Source of the DNA: Pelargonium x hortorum
Lineage: Eukaryota; Streptophyta; Magnoliopsida; Geraniales; Geraniaceae
Assembly (NCBI GenBank): GCA_036897525.1
Contig: JAYMTJ010000001.1
Location: 1 to 64,000 of the forward strand
Direction: 5' to 3'
DNA: 64,000 nt
Shown: positions 12,778-26,611 of the stretch, piece after piece
Layout of the letters: each line of letters opens with the position of its first letter
Numbering within the stretch: the stretch's first letter is position 1
Translations under genes and position numbers: made by a program
The notes under the pieces: model-generated
The model's database searches: none
What the model saw: only the letters and a program-made list of their open reading frames with translations
What the model was told of the DNA's origin: nothing

Positions 12778-12845
12778 TATTATCTGGTAACACACTTGAA
12801 TTTATAATTGGAATTCTTGGGTTTAAATCCAGTTTAAAGTCTTCA
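12778..12845 (+). tRNA. Weak tRNA-like sequence
   Basis: CTGGTAACAC (D-loop-like) is followed by ACTTGAATTTATAATTGG (anticodon-arm-like) and CTTGGGTTTAAATCCAG (T-arm-like, loop TTTAAAT). Order and spacing suit a tRNA, but the anticodon stem is imperfect and no acceptor stem is found. It may be chance. Confidence 0.2.
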
Positions 12846-15800
12846 GACCCCCATTCGTTTTAGATAGGCAATGTGTAGCCTAAACCGAAGACATATAGGA
12901 TTATACAAAATAAATCCAGGGGCTACTTGAGGTATAACCTCGATAAAAAAATATACGAGTATCTAGAGCTTTTGATCAAACGCATACGAAAGGGCCTTGG
13001 CATGTATGGCTAGGCTAGCATTCGGCAAGCAAGCTCCTAATTTGGTCTATCTTAGTAAGTGAACCAAGTACCGATAGGTTACACGGATTCCCTTTAAAGG
13101 AGGCATTCCATAGTATCGCGCTAGTTGGGAATTCACGTGAGGATCCTGTAATCTAAATACCTCTTTAGAATATTAAGGGAAACTAAAACAAGGTTTGGTA
13201 CGGATATTACAAAAGTCAAATAAAGGACCCCTAGGACTCTGTTTCTGGAGTCTAAGAATAATATACTAGCTTTTTTTAACCCTAGGTTAGGATTAGGTTT
13301 CCTAATAAGTATTACTTATAGCGATTCCATGAGAACTGTGAGGGTTCCGATTGGAATAAAAATTGAGTATTCTGATTTTATATTTATTCGATTGCTTTGA
13401 ACAGAAGAGTCAGTACTTTAGCAAGTAATTCCTTCTGAGTTTTCGATCCTATATCATAAATAAGAAGCCTACAAAAAAGCTGTATAAAAGTCAGTTTTTT
13501 ACTCTTGTTTGTTTGTTTTTTTGGTACTACAGCCTTAGAATTGTTAGAGATGTAGTACTTGGAGAGATAAGTACTTTACTTGTATTCCCTGTGGCGCTAA
13601 CTAAGACCCAAATTAAAGCTACTCTTTCTTCTCTATCGAAAAGCTCTCTTGGTACTCCGATCACTCTATTTCATAGGAAACCACCGATTCTTCCCTAATA
13701 ATCCAAACTAAGGAAGTCTAAATATAATTAATTGGTGCTAATGGAACCCGGACCCAATGAAGGTAAGTCCTTTGCAAGTGTAGCTTGTATTCTTGTTAGT
13801 ATATCCTGTAAGTCAATTTCTTAATAATTACTAAACTCATTAGAAAGCGAGGATCTTCTCTAGTCGAGAGGACTCTTCCGTATCTGTAATTTACGAAGTA
13901 TATCAGATAGTACAGACATAATAGACACAAACTCTTCTTAGCTAGACTTTCAGACCTATACCATTCATCACTGCCGGACTATTACTCAGTATCTTCTAAG
14001 TTAGAAAAGCTCGTACTTGTAAGCTAGCAAAGGAGTCAATAAATCCTATCCATAAAAGTGTACCCCCAAAAAGGGTGGCCAAAATCGAAAATACACTAAT
14101 TCTAAGTAATAACTCCTAATAGAAGAGTATCTAAACTAAAGATGGTCAATAAAATACTATAAAATCCCATCTCCTTCTGGGAACTCACTAATCCTAGGCA
14201 AGCATTTATGCTTGTCGGTGTAGCGAGAGGCTTAAATTCTTTGTGAGTGGACAGTCCTAAGTCTTTCTAGATGGAACTCTCTGAATCTATCTCGAATGGA
14301 TCCCGGTTATTCCTTAGGCTAGGCATTAAGTTCCTGAAAGGTTTATAATATAATAAATAAGAGTTCAATAAGGCTGCTCCTCAAGAACAAAGAACAGGTG
14401 GAATATACCACAATACAACTAGACTTTATACTATTAAATAAAAAGAAGAATACTATAATGTACCTAGTAAAACCCTACAAACCCATAGAAGTTACTATCT
14501 ATACAATACAGGGCCCCTATCTATAAGGACTCCTACTCCTATATCAGGTTATATTATAATATAAAGACAGGGTTCAAATTCTTTATATAGGAAATATCAA
14601 CCGTAAAATTTTAAGGGTATCAACAGCTAAACTCGCTAAAAATGAAAACTTAGATCTTGGCTGTGTGACTATTATGATTAGATGATTCAAACACCTATGT
14701 GCAGCCGGTCGAAGCTTCAACGTTTTCCCAAGTATTATAGAGTTCGTAAGCTAAAAATTGACAATTCCAAAGGTTTGAGTATAGCTAATCAACGCTTTCT
14801 AAACTTATTCACAAGAGTACTCTACTATTACTAACTGGATTACGCTAGAATTCTAATCCAATTCTTTTGAAGTAGAAAAATAAACTAAAGTGACTTAGGC
14901 TGCTCCGTTTTCACAATAAATGCAAGTAAATCTGACTTTGATCGAGGTAACCCTTCGAAATTCTAAAGCTTTTAGTGTATTTTAATCACTAAGAAGGTGC
15001 TCCCATATATAATTATACAATGGAGGTTTCTTGTTATTGCGCAGTTTCTTAGTGTTAAGTGCTGCGTTTTACTCTCTGGAATTAACTAAATGAAATCTTT
15101 TGCTATCCTGATATGTAGATATAGGTTACAACGAAATTCTTTAAGATTCCACAATATTTTATTCCTTATATTTTCTATTTTGAGGGACTCTATAAAAAAA
15201 AAAGTTCCTAAGTACGAACAACGTAAAGCTAAAACAAAAAAATTAATGAGCTTTTGTCGCTAGAAGTGTTGTTCATTTTAGGAAGTCCCTACCTTCTTTT
15301 TGCTTAAACAGGAAGTTTATTAGCTAGTAGGACATTCTTTAAAGTTTTAGGGGGGTCTCCTCTTAATCAGGTTCTGGGTTATGTTTACCTGGTAAAGCTA
15401 AAGAGGTAAGGGGATTTTCCTTTTTTTTTCTTTATCCTGGAATTTAGTGGATGCGTAGCTATAAGGAGTCCTTGTTGCTTTTAGTGTTAGTGATTTAGGG
15501 CTTTGGAAGAAGTATCCAGTTCAAGTCGTTAAAAATCTTTATTCTAGTGGGTTGCTTGCTATAGTGTAAGGGTTAACTATGACTAGTACTATATAGCATT
15601 TCCCTTCCTCCGCGCTGCTGCAGTTAAAACACTGACCAATCATTAAATATAAGAAATATAAGTTAAGAAAAGAAGAGCACCTTTTTTCCTGCAACCCGGT
15701 TCCGATTAAAGACCCAGAGCAAACATTACAGAGTTTGACAGGGCTGCAGACTTGCGCTTAGATGGTATATAGATTTGTATACCCAACCTTGTAAGTCTTC

Positions 15801-18800
15801 TGGTATTCTCTAAAAAAAGGATATATTTCTATTTTCAAGTTCAAGCATGTTTCCCAAAAGAGGAAAAATATGGAATCCCTTTTTAGATTTAGATAAAATT
15901 CTGACAGCCAATTCCAATTATAGACAAGCAGCTTCCTTTTCCTTATACGGAGTGTTTGAAGACCTCTTCTTATTCCTTTTGTCTACTTCATTTCTTATCA
16001 ATTCTTTAGCTCTCCTTTAAAATATTCGTGGGTTTTTTCTTTCGTATCCCTTAAAAAAACTGCTAAGAGAGGCTTTTGCGGATATAACAGCGTAAACCTT
16101 ATCTTGTGTAAAAAAGTCCTTTTTTAGGAATTTCCTTAAGTTCTATACTACGATACACTTGTTTTAAGAGACGTATTTTCAACCTCAACCTATTTCCGAG
16201 GATACTGCCTAGAGAAGAGTGTACCTTTTAACTTCCTAAGTTTAACATACGGAATAAAAAGGGAAACTGTTAATTAAAAAAATCCATACGCCGGTAAATT
16301 GCCTTGAGGATTGTAGAAGAGGGAGTCTATAACCTAGACAATTGCAGCTAAGCCCGGATAAACTTCTTTCACTTACCGAATTTTCGGGGACCCCTTTTTT
16401 GGAAGACCTTATATCACTTAATATTAATATAAGCCGAGTAAGAACCTATACCTTTTACTTGTAGAAGACACACCCGAGACGGTACTTAATACATTAATAT
16501 AGGTAAACACTTAATTTCGACTGAGTTTTCCTTAGAGTAGGCTTTATTGGATTCGGGTAACCCAAAACCATACGAACGAAGTCAGTCTATGCCCTAACTA
16601 GCTATTCTTTTAGTAGAGACAGCAAGAAACATAGAAGCTACGCCTTATATTTATGCCTACATGCTATTTCCCAAAAACTCGAATAAGGGATAGTACCCGT
16701 TAGGGTTGAAGTTTAATAGCTTTCCGGCAAGGGTTTACATATCCAATTCCCGTTAGTCGAGACCTTGTAAATAATAAAATAAATAAATGCCCTTCAAAAT
16801 CAGGACTACTTTTTACTTTGTTTAATTTAACACTACTAGACTAGATTCTTCTACAGAGTTTAATCTTTCTTTACTTTTAAGGAAGCCTCCCTTTGATAAA
16901 ATAGGTACTCGTGTTTGTCCAACTCTAAACCTTGAGTTACTAATTTATTGATGTATATTAACTTTCAGGGCTCTATTAATCAACCAGGGAACCCTCACTT
17001 TTCGGTGTATGGAGTAAGATGCTTTTTTTTTGCTTTTAGTTATTTTTATTAAGGTGCTCCCGAGATACGGGTGTTTTGGAGTCTGTCATTTAAAAGAATA
17101 AATAAATAGAAATATATTGCACAAAGATGTAGTACCCTTTTGAATTACAAGGATCCTTAACCCCCTAAAAATTTGAATAGGAAGAAACTAAATGTAATGA
17201 AGGAATTTCCTAACGACCTGACTTTCCCAGAAAAAAGGAGAGCCTAAATCCTGTAGAATTATATACTTCTATGGATAATACCTTAGGAGCCATTCCTATT
17301 TATCTAAACTAGACTTCAACAAATCTTAACAGGATATAACAAAGTTTCAAATAGTCCGCATATACATACCGCTTCAAAAAAAAAATAAGCGACTTAAGAC
17401 AGTTTAATTCATGAGGACCCTGTTTTTTTATTATAATACTCGGCTAGAGAAAGTCTCAGATGCTTCCACAAAGTGGCAAGTAAATAAATATATTGATTTA
17501 TCAGAATTGAATCTAGATATCCCGTTGTTTACCAAGGAGCTGCAGCTAAACTGCAAAGAAGTCCTTAATTTCATATATTCTGCTCCAAAGGATTCCAGAG
17601 TGCCTTACTTATGGGGCTACTATACGTCTTTTTATTAACTATTAACGAAGCGGTAACCTAACAAAAGGATTTCTTCTCTCTTATTTTGTAATACCTCTAG
17701 TAGTTACTTTATGATAACCCCTAAATAAGCAAGCGGACCCTTTCTTTCTATTTATTAAAAAAACCTTTCGATTACCCGCGGAGCTTCTCTGAAACACAAG
17801 ACAAGGTGGTAGTAGCGGACCTAATTGCTTTTGAATACAAGAATGCGCAGAAATTGAATCCTAAATTCAGTAAGTTTTCGTATTTGCAGCGGTATGAGTA
17901 CTCTTCTAGGGTATAGACTTTAGTGTAAGAAATTGACTTGTCAATATGATTGGTGTCACAAGGGGGTGGAGTTTAGAACTAGAACTTGCATAAACTGTAC
18001 TCTAGAATTGGGAATGAAAAGGAGAATGGGGATTGCTATAACAGAGGGCGCTAAGAGAGACTTATAAGGGATAATGTAAATGTAGTATTTTCCTCCATTT
18101 TTATTGGCAATAGTTTTGATAAGTAGAACCAGAAGACAAGACTTAACACTTAACAGGACGAGAATAATCAAGTACTATAAAGAGAAAGATGTGTGAGAAA
18201 GAACCTTAACTACTGTAAACTAAATATCTGTAAAGAATCATCACCATTAAAGTTAAAGTAATAGAAGCTCCGTCTACAAGAGTACGGGGAGTTTTGTCAT
18301 CCTTTCTTCTTTTGCTTTGGGAGTCGTTATTAGGAAGCTTTTGTAATAATCCAAATACAAGATGCATAAACCATGTAATTTCCATTTAATTGGAAAATTC
18401 CGGAAGTGAGGTGAGTCCTTGTTTTAATTTCAAACACAGGTAAAAAAAAAAAGTGTTAGTCAGCAAACTTTCGTGAAATTGAGACATATTGTAAAATTTT
18501 CTGTATTTTAAGGATGCATTTTATAGGACCATTTCCCAGCAGAGATTTGTAGATGAAGTCCAGTAAATTTCGAGGTTGAAAAGTAGACTCTTATATTATA
18601 TACGTTGGGATATGAATAGTATCCTCTGTTATATAGTAGAAAAGCTTTTTTTCATACCAATTCGTGCGATACGTGCACTTTAGGAAATTCTTTGTCCTCT
18701 CAAAACTAAGAGCAACACAAACACAAAAAGAAGACAGTAATTGACTCCTTTTAAACTTAATAAAACTGGAACTCTTTTAGAAGCTATTATTTTCCAGCGC

Positions 18801-18951
18801 CTCTAAACTTGCCCTGCATTAAGACTTCGACTTCGTTAGAGTCTTGGAGTTTAGCTACAAATCCCAAGAAATCCTGAACCGGCTATTACGAATTAAGCAG
18901 CTAAGACAGAACTCAAACAAATACAAATAAAGTGTACAAAGGAACTCTTAG

Positions 18952-19293
18952 TTCAGTTATTCAGTTGATTCGTTGGCTATCAAGTCCCAAAAGAAAGACT
19001 GTCCCTCAAATAGAATGTACTATCTTAGCTTAGGAATGATTAAGAAATATACTGTAAGTTTCAATATAAGGCCTAAGACTGTATTAGCATTCCAGCTTTC
19101 ACTAGCCAACAAATCCAGGGTTCCATTAGCAGCAATTCATTCCTTTGACTCGCTTTACAAACCAAGAATACCAAAACCAAAGAATACAATAGTTCACCTT
19201 CTTTGCCTTGTGAATCCGTTCACAACAAAAACAGGGATTGGGTATAAGAGCTTGCTTCAAAGAATCAATCCTGTTCTTAAACTCCTAAACTAA
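18952..19293 (+). CDS. Unrecognised open frame, doubtful
   Basis: The frame is open for 113 codons and ends in TAA. The only early ATG is at 19,015, giving 93 residues; a TTG at 18,973 would give 107. The product would be basic and serine/leucine-rich, with no signal peptide or clear membrane segment and no family I recognise. No ribosome-binding-like sequence is obvious. It lies in the plainer spacer texture and contains a 7-bp hairpin at 19,208-19,225. Its length is only slightly above chance, so it may not be a gene. Confidence 0.12.
   Translation, partial: FSYSVDSLAIKSQKKDCPSNRMYYLSLGMIKKYTVSFNIRPKTVLAFQLSLANKSRVPLAAIHSFDSLYKPRIPKPKNTIVHLLCLVNPFTTKTGIGYKSLLQRINPVLKLLN
19208..19225. other. 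Perfect 7-bp hairpin
   Basis: TTGTGAA, loop TCCG, TTCACAA. A compact stem with a tetraloop in spacer-type sequence. It is not followed by a T run, so it is not a standard terminator. Confidence 0.5.
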
Positions 19294-20936
19294 ACAAGAA
19301 ACTGTTCCTTGCAATCCCAAGAATTAGACATTCAAAGAGCTACTCTAGTTAATGTAGTTAGTGTATTAATTGTTCTATAGTTAACGTATTACACTTAATA
19401 TAGATATATTACTAGGAGGTCTTTTATTAGGACATGTCGGAGGGTTGCCCCATTGGTCAGAAAAGGATCCCTTTGAAACTTAGTCCTATATAATGAGAAA
19501 TGCTCGCTCTACTCTAATTTAGTCAAGGTTTTTTTTAACTTTAATAAACAAGAAGTATCTCCTTATATTACAATGTTGTTTGTATATTTACAAGGTTCTA
19601 TATATATATTGTTGAAGTGCTTTAGGAAATAAATACCAATAAACAATTAAGGGAAGTTTAAAGTTTTATCTCTGAAGAAGGATCCTAAAGGTATACAGCT
19701 GGTATAGCTCATAATAAGAAGGTATAGAATTAAGACAGTAAAAAGAGTCCCCAGCTTAGCATAGAAATCTTTAGTTAAAGCTAAATAAATAACATATTTG
19801 AATTTCCTGACCTATCAAAAGAGCTTTTTACGACTGCGAGCCCCCTGTTATATTAGCCCCACTTCACCAGAAAGCACTGGATCTAAATATTATTTCATTC
19901 CTTCTTATTCGAATAGTTACCTTAAATTTTGTGATTCTTTATCTTTTTATTGTACACCTAAAGGAGTGCTTTAGCTGCTCTTTGTAGGATCCCGCTTTTA
20001 TTAAAAATAAGTTCTGCACAGCACATAAGAAAGACATAGATTATATAACCTTTAATGTAGTCTCCGTACAGTTGTTAAACCCTCTCTAAAGTTCTAGGCC
20101 AAGCGGGTCCTTAGAAGTCCTTTAATGAACTTTATATGAAAATAGACTTATCCTCTCCTCTATACTATAAGGTTTTAACTAAGCGTAATCTGCAGATGGC
20201 TTTTTGTATTTCTTTTCTAAACTCCTATTTCCTATTAATATTAAGGCTTTTCCCTATAAGAGTTATAGAATAGAAAATTCGGGAATAAAGAATAAACTTT
20301 TGATTTGAGTAGTACTCCTTTTTTCTTTTTGACAACACCAATCTGCTATGGATTTTCTAGGACAGAAGTACAGGTACAGGGCATTCCCTATTAAGATTTT
20401 AGGCCCTGGTTATGGATACTCTACAGAAACCTGGAGCTTACAATGGAATGGAAAATAAACTTGCAATTTACCTACATTGATTGACTAATCATACATACTA
20501 TCCCACAAAAAAAAGTTTTGCCCATCGACGGCTAATACTAATAATAGTGCTATGAAGACGAAAAAGTAAGTCAATAAAGAAGAAGTTATGAAAGTCAGTC
20601 AGTTTTGTTTTTTATGTTAAGTGATAGATAGGTATTTTAAGTTTTAAGATATGGAATAAAAGAAGTAGAGGTCAAAGTCATTTGTTTTTCAAGCTTGCTT
20701 TTCCGTTTTGGAAACTTCTACCTAAGTGACTTCAATATCTAGATCTGAATTTAGAAATTCTCGACTACTATAACCCTAGTACACGACCTACTTTTGATAT
20801 TGATGTAACTTTATATTTATTTGTGTTATAACTTACTAGGGAAGTATTTCTTTAATTCGAAATTTTTACTCACAGAAGTTTGACTTTTGTCGTCATTACT
20901 ATAGGAATCCCATTTAGAAGCAAGACGGGTATCTCT

Positions 20937-20958
20937 CTTAAGACAGTCTTAAGACAGT
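20937..20958. repeat. 11-base tandem duplication
   Basis: CTTAAGACAGT occurs twice head to tail with no mismatch, in non-coding DNA. Confidence 0.9.
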
Positions 20959-21489
20959 AGGGTTTCCGTATAGTCTAGCTCACTATCTATATATAAATTT
21001 CCAAATAGCTACATACAAAGAGTAAGATAAGTCTATAAAACTCTCAAGAAGAAATAGCAACACAGGCAACTTGGATTTAGAGTTAGGTTAGAACCCTAAA
21101 AGGGTGGTGTTTCCAGGGTAAGTGTTCCGAACACAAGTTTGACTAGTTCTTATCTTGTTCCTAGGATTTTGAAAGTGTTACAAACAAAGAATTAGAGTTA
21201 TGTCAGTCAAGAATTTCTAAATAAATATATAGTTCGAGAAAGTATTAACTTAGTTAGAGTCAGTTTCTCCATTTGATCTCTAAGAGTTTTCCAGATCAGA
21301 TCCTCCTCTCATAATATAAATAAGAAACTAGCTAATTCTTGTTTGTAGGAAAGAAATCACTTAATTAATAGAAGAAAGCCTATCTCTGTAACAGCCTTGC
21401 CTCGAAAAGCACCACCCTCTATCTATGGGTGAAATCGAAGTAGCCGCTATACGCCCGCTTACCTGCTCATGCTAACCCTTTTGTAAATT

Positions 21490-21548
21490 AGTCAAAACAC
21501 CTCATTCGATACCGCAGTGGGTTCGACTCCAATCCTAGTGTCCATAAA
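21490..21548 (+). tRNA. Partial tRNA-like sequence (T-arm side)
   Basis: CAGTGGGTTCGACTCCAATCC has a canonical TTCGACT T loop with partial stem pairing, followed by TAGTGTCCA, which resembles a 3' acceptor strand. Upstream, ACCTCATTCGATACC could be an anticodon-arm remnant. No partner for AGTGTCC and no D arm are seen upstream, so only the 3' half is recognisable. The opposite strand reads through it in an open frame, as tRNA genes often allow; that frame is not a gene. Confidence 0.3.
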
Positions 21549-24500
21549 ATCAGATCCCTTCTTAATTAGTAAATGCTTTTCAAACTCATCTTTATAGAGA
21601 TTGGCAGCCTCTTTTATGAGATGACAAGAAAGCTTTCTTCTATCTATATAAGTAGCTTCTCTTCTATTTTTGAATCTCAATTGTCTATACTGTGCTCCTT
21701 AATGAAATAGCGGCACCTTTTGTGAAGTGCTTTTAAGTCAAAGTCAGGAATTCCTATCATTTCTTTTCATAGTGAAAGCATATAGAATCGTGTATCCTGT
21801 GAACCCTTTCTCCTTGCCGACATTAGCTTTGAATATAGTTAGCTACAGCCTAACTTATGAATCAGTGTTCTTCTTTCATCAGTATCCCTTCCTTGTTGTG
21901 AGTGTAATCATAAGTAGTTTAATCCGGAAAAACCTAGGAAGCTTAAAATACAACTATTGCATTAGAATTTCTTGACTTTCTTTCATTATGTCCTTTGTCC
22001 GCTATTAGGATTCTGGTCTGGAGCGTATATATAAACTAGGAATGTTTCCGGGTTTCCTGTATGTAGTATTAAGGCTCTACTCTCCTTACCGATAACCACT
22101 AAAGACAAGAGAAATTCTCCTTCAAAGAGTAACTAAAACTTATTATTATTATTCTTTGTCAGTGTTTCCTGTATCTATGCTCTAGTAAAGAAAGTAAAAT
22201 AAAACCTTAAGAAAAATTCCATTCATTATTAAAGGGCAGTTTCTATAGCCTGTAAGATAGTAAGAATTCCTGAACAAGGTTAGCAAAAATGCAATAAATT
22301 GAATATATGAAATCCTACGTTTTTCTGAGTCAGATAAACAAACCACCTTAAAATGAAAAGGCTGCTTAAGAAGTGAGACATTCTAGTTTAACAGTTTCGC
22401 CTTATTCTAGGGAATCTATATTCTCCTAATTCTTTAGTATTTCTTGAAAGTATTTTACTGAATAAGTTTTTTTTTTCTAATGGGATTAGTTTATGCTTGA
22501 ATTTACTGGATCTCGAGTTAGAAATTAATTTGTATTTTAGTTTTTAGGTTCCTGTTTTTTCTAGTCAGTCAGATAGTATTCTAAAGTGATCTATCAGTTC
22601 CGGGTATTTCTGTATTTCTCAGAGGTATTCGGTATTCATATCAGCGCTCTAACTAAGGGTTCTAAGTATCAATAAATAATAAAGTTAAGGCATATGAAGC
22701 AAATAGCCTAAGAGTTAAGAGCTCAAAAGGGTACAGATTTTCAAGGGTCTAGCTCTGAGGAATATTTTACAGTTGTGAAAGCAGTAAGATTCTGAATCCA
22801 GGAATTTCTTATTAAGTGGGTTGGGTCTCTGTATCTTGGTTTAAAGGCATTTCGAGAGAACTTAGTAAGAATGGTTTTCTGCCAGTAAGGATTTTTCTCA
22901 AGGGGACTCTTGATGTCATGTTTAGTATTTAGTATCCGGTTTTTTCTTTATCCTTGAATAAATAAAGCCGGTTGTTTAGCTAAGGAGATTGTTTACTTGT
23001 ACTTATGCACTATTTTAACTTAGTCAACTAAGTACAACTAGACTCGCTAGGATTTCTACTTTTTAATCCTATTAGAAATCCTCGGAATTCAATAGCCAGG
23101 AAGCTCTATAAGTTATATGGCAATCTGTACTTTACTGAGATATAAGAAATCTACAACAAACGCGAGAGAGTTTCAAAAGGCTTGCACAAGAGTCCCTTAC
23201 AAAAAAAAAATTTTGTGATGTGGAATTTGTGAAAAAAAAGCTCCTTTTAAGAAGAAAAAGTCCTATTCTAACCAAGATACTTTGAGACCTCATAATTAGG
23301 CGGAACAGGATGAAGTTTTAGGCATTAGAGTCGAGTCATAATGGGTCCCACAGCTAAAAATTTCAATACTACACTCTTTCAATTTTCTAGTGTTAGCCCA
23401 AGGGTTTAAGAGTAATCCGTCGTTATAACTATAAAGAAAGATTTCAATCCCTTACTAACAAAGAACCTCGGAACTTACGGTTAATGAGAATCAAGGCCCG
23501 CGACTCCTAGGCGCCCTCTCATCTCTGCTCTATAGGTTACCCTAGGAGAGATACCTCTTTAACAAACAAGAAGTAAGTAGGGAACTTGGACTTTATTAGT
23601 CATAAACCCAAGACCATTGCCTTGTGCTCCGTAGAAAAAACGACCCATCCCTAACAGAGCGCCTAACAGGAGTTTCAATTCCTGATGGCTAAGACTTGGA
23701 ATTGCAACTAGCTAGCGCACCGAAGCTTGTAATTATTTTTTTCACTTGAGTTTAGAGATAGGGACCTGTAGTTCTCCCTCTACTCTCGTGAGGGATTAGC
23801 TCATTATCTAACCCTCTCTCCTTAGAGCTCCTTTTAGATTAGGAGTGAAATTAAAGGCTACTCACTCAAATGTATGGTTACTTGTAAGAGCGATTACATC
23901 AAACGACTTCTTTCCGTAAGAACTTCATGAGAAGGGAATCAATGCCGTCGCATAAATCTCGTACTGACCTCTTGGCCTGTATTTATTTAGAGGACTTTTT
24001 TCTTTTAGGGGATTTCCTCGAATGAGACTTCCGTACTCTTAGTCAGTTTTTTCCTTTTCTAATAAATAACGAGGAATAGAGATTCGTGAAGAATTTGCTT
24101 TGGAATGAGAACTCTATCTAAGAAGTTTAAGATAAGTAAAGAAGTGCGAGAACCTAATTCTGTTTATACAGAAAGATAGAAAGAGCAAGTAGAATGGAGT
24201 ATCTCATTTGTAGTCTTTTTTCTTTCTGTTCTGTGATTCTAATGACTTTAATTCCTAAGTTCTTATTGCTTGAATTGAATATCTACTAATGAATCATATC
24301 AAAAAAACGCGGTTTCAAAACAAATTCCAAGTACTTTCTTTTTTACTAAAAAACAGCTGTGCTCGGGAAAAACTGTTTGTTGAGAGCAAGAGTAAACTAT
24401 AGATTCTAAGGAATATCTTACTTCAATTCAATAAAGGACGCCACTGTTGGATTTTTTGTTGATCCTATTCTTCTTGCTTTCCTATGCAGCTTAATAGAAT

Positions 24501-25383
24501 TAAGTGACATCCAACCTAAACTACCCACATGGAAGTGTCCTTATTAAAACTATTATATTAGTCTCGTATAGAAATTACGTAAACCTTACTCAGGCATTGC
24601 CTTGTTATAAGGGGCTATGAGTGGTCTAGGGTTTTGTGTATACCCAAACTTTTATCAATAAGACTTCACTTCAAATAGACTTTAAAAAGAAACAAAACTA
24701 ATTAAAGTTAAAGAGTTATCCGAAAGTTCTAGGTATATTTCTGAGGGCTCATAAGACTACGAATCATTCCAAGGTACAGAGTCTAGGGAAAGTTATGAAG
24801 GTTAAGAGTCACAGGGTATGGTACAGGATAATAAAACAGGCTAGAAAGGTAAGGGTTAGTTGAGTTGCTTTATGTTTCAAAGACAATGGGTTTCCTTAAA
24901 TATAGGGTGCACTCTTAACTTAAAGAGAACCCCTAGGCAAACTTCTTCTTGAAAGCTTGTTCTTCGCTAAAAGGTAAGTTGTTTCTGAGTTGGAAGTGTT
25001 CTTGGTACCTCTCTTTTCCTCATTTTCTAGCTTCGAAAGTCAGTAATTCTGAACTTGGCAACCTATAGGAAGCGCTACACAGGATATAGAGAAAGTTTCT
25101 CTGTATTTAGTCTTCCTTTCAAGCAAGCTTGCCTTACCTTTACTAGGCTTACAAAGACTCAGATTCTCAGTATTCGGTTATCTGCTATTAGTCACCCTTC
25201 TTTTTTGAATTGAAATAAACCTGTAATAACAGCAAACAGCAAGACTAGAGATATCCCCGAAATCAACTACATACATTTAATAATGGGACTCCCCTGCAGC
25301 TGCTTAATATTTTGACTTCTCTTTTTCGATTTCTTAATAAATTGCCAAGCTTAATATAATAGAGGATTCAAGGGAAATGAACC

Positions 25384-25401
25384 TAGTTAGTTAGTTAGTT
25401 A
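25384..25401. repeat. TAGT microsatellite
   Basis: TAGT is repeated four times, ending with TA. A simple repeat in non-coding DNA. Confidence 0.85.
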
Positions 25402-26410
25402 TCAGTAAAAAAGCCCGGGGATGCTCTTCAATGTCGTTAAAAGTGAGGGGAGTGCCCTATTTTCTAAGAGGTTTCAGTAAAGAATTCTTGAGAAATTGGT
25501 CGTAGTTTCTTAAAAAAAGATCCTAATGATGAAAATTTTGTGCTTAGCTCCGGCAAAGCTTTATTTAGTACTAAATAAGATTCGGTTTTTTAATCTTTTA
25601 GAATTTAAGGCTAACATGTATTTGCCTATACTATAAATCAAAATATTCAGGAATTCCTAAAAAAGGGCTCTTGCTCCTTATGTTACTCTGATGTATTCAC
25701 TGAAGCCTAAAAATCGGGTAGAACCTTTCAAAAAGGATAAATATACTTAAAGGAAAGGGATACTTTATGTTATGTTGCTACACAAGAAATTCGATGTTTT
25801 TTATGTAACTCGTTGGAATAGAATAAAGATGGATCTAGTAAAAGGGGAACCTTAATATCATATCCGGTAGTCATTTGTGGAGCAGAGTCCCTTATTGAGT
25901 ACTCCTCGGATTCTTCCTAACAAGATAAATGAATACTTGTCATCATGTAAAATAATGCACAAGGAAGTCCAGAATTTAGAGGAGTAGACACGGAATCCTA
26001 TAATATATAATGCCTAGAGCTAATCTAGAAAAAACTGGGTTTTCGATTAGAATTCCTTATGCTCGGTAATTTAAGTGCAGTACACTATCCGGTTAAACTT
26101 TATTTCTATAGACTTTCTATACTTGAAATTCTTTTTTGAGTGCGGAACTCTTAATTATTTTGGGCACTTTTTACAAGCACTGGCTTCGGTATTTATATAA
26201 CTAGAAATTTCAGTCTTGGTCGCCTTAGTTTAATCGGTTTCTTTCGTCATATTATAATATAAGGGGCTGCCAGCACTGCTACCTGATACGAGTTTTAAAT
26301 TAAATATGTTTATCTAATTAGATAGGGGTCAAAAAAAGAGCTTTTTACTTCTACGTACTTATTCTTTTCTTTTTTAATCCTGAATTTTCTGAAACCATTT
26401 ACTTACAAAT

Positions 26411-26437
26411 CTAAAAGGTTTATCTAAAACCTTTTAG
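26411..26437. other. Perfect 11-bp hairpin
   Basis: CTAAAAGGTTT, loop ATCTA, AAACCTTTTAG. All 11 pairs are Watson-Crick, and a G-T pair can extend the stem by one. It is the longest perfect stem I found. It may be an RNA-processing or 3'-end structure, but no gene is recognised next to it. Confidence 0.6.
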
Positions 26438-26587
26438 GGATTCCTATTTTTATTGTGTATCAACCCAACTACCAAGTGTGACTAATTTTCTGTACTCGTT
26501 TTCTGGAAGCTCAAGTTTTTCCGTTTAGCAATGTTACGTGTTCTGACAAGACATACGCCTCAAGAAGAAACCTTTCGCAGAGCTTTT

Positions 26588-26611
26588 GGTAAGGCATATT
26601 TGAACCTTACC
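26588..26611. other. 7-bp hairpin with T-loop-like centre
   Basis: GGTAAGG and CCTTACC pair around a 10-base loop. On the minus strand the loop reads TTCAAATATG, close to a tRNA T loop, but the flanks show no other tRNA arm. Probably a simple hairpin. Confidence 0.35.

Larger units (their letters stand above)
12846..21489. other. Long non-coding stretch
   Basis: No standard gene is recognised. About 13,470-14,560, 17,800-18,420, 18,900-19,320 and 20,500-21,490 are the plainer spacer texture; the rest is the T/A-run texture. The most protein-like open frame, at 18,952-19,293, is listed separately. Confidence 0.5.

Noticed and set aside
13861-13880. Sarcin-ricin-loop-like string AGTCGAGAGGAC
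   Set aside because: It lacks one base of the motif, is part of a small local palindrome, and has no other LSU motifs in order around it; the 1,826-1,855 site fits the LSU chain better.
21492-21680. 62-codon minus-strand open frame ending in a tRNA-like peptide string
   Set aside because: The resemblance comes from reading antisense through a tRNA-like T arm, not from a protein gene.
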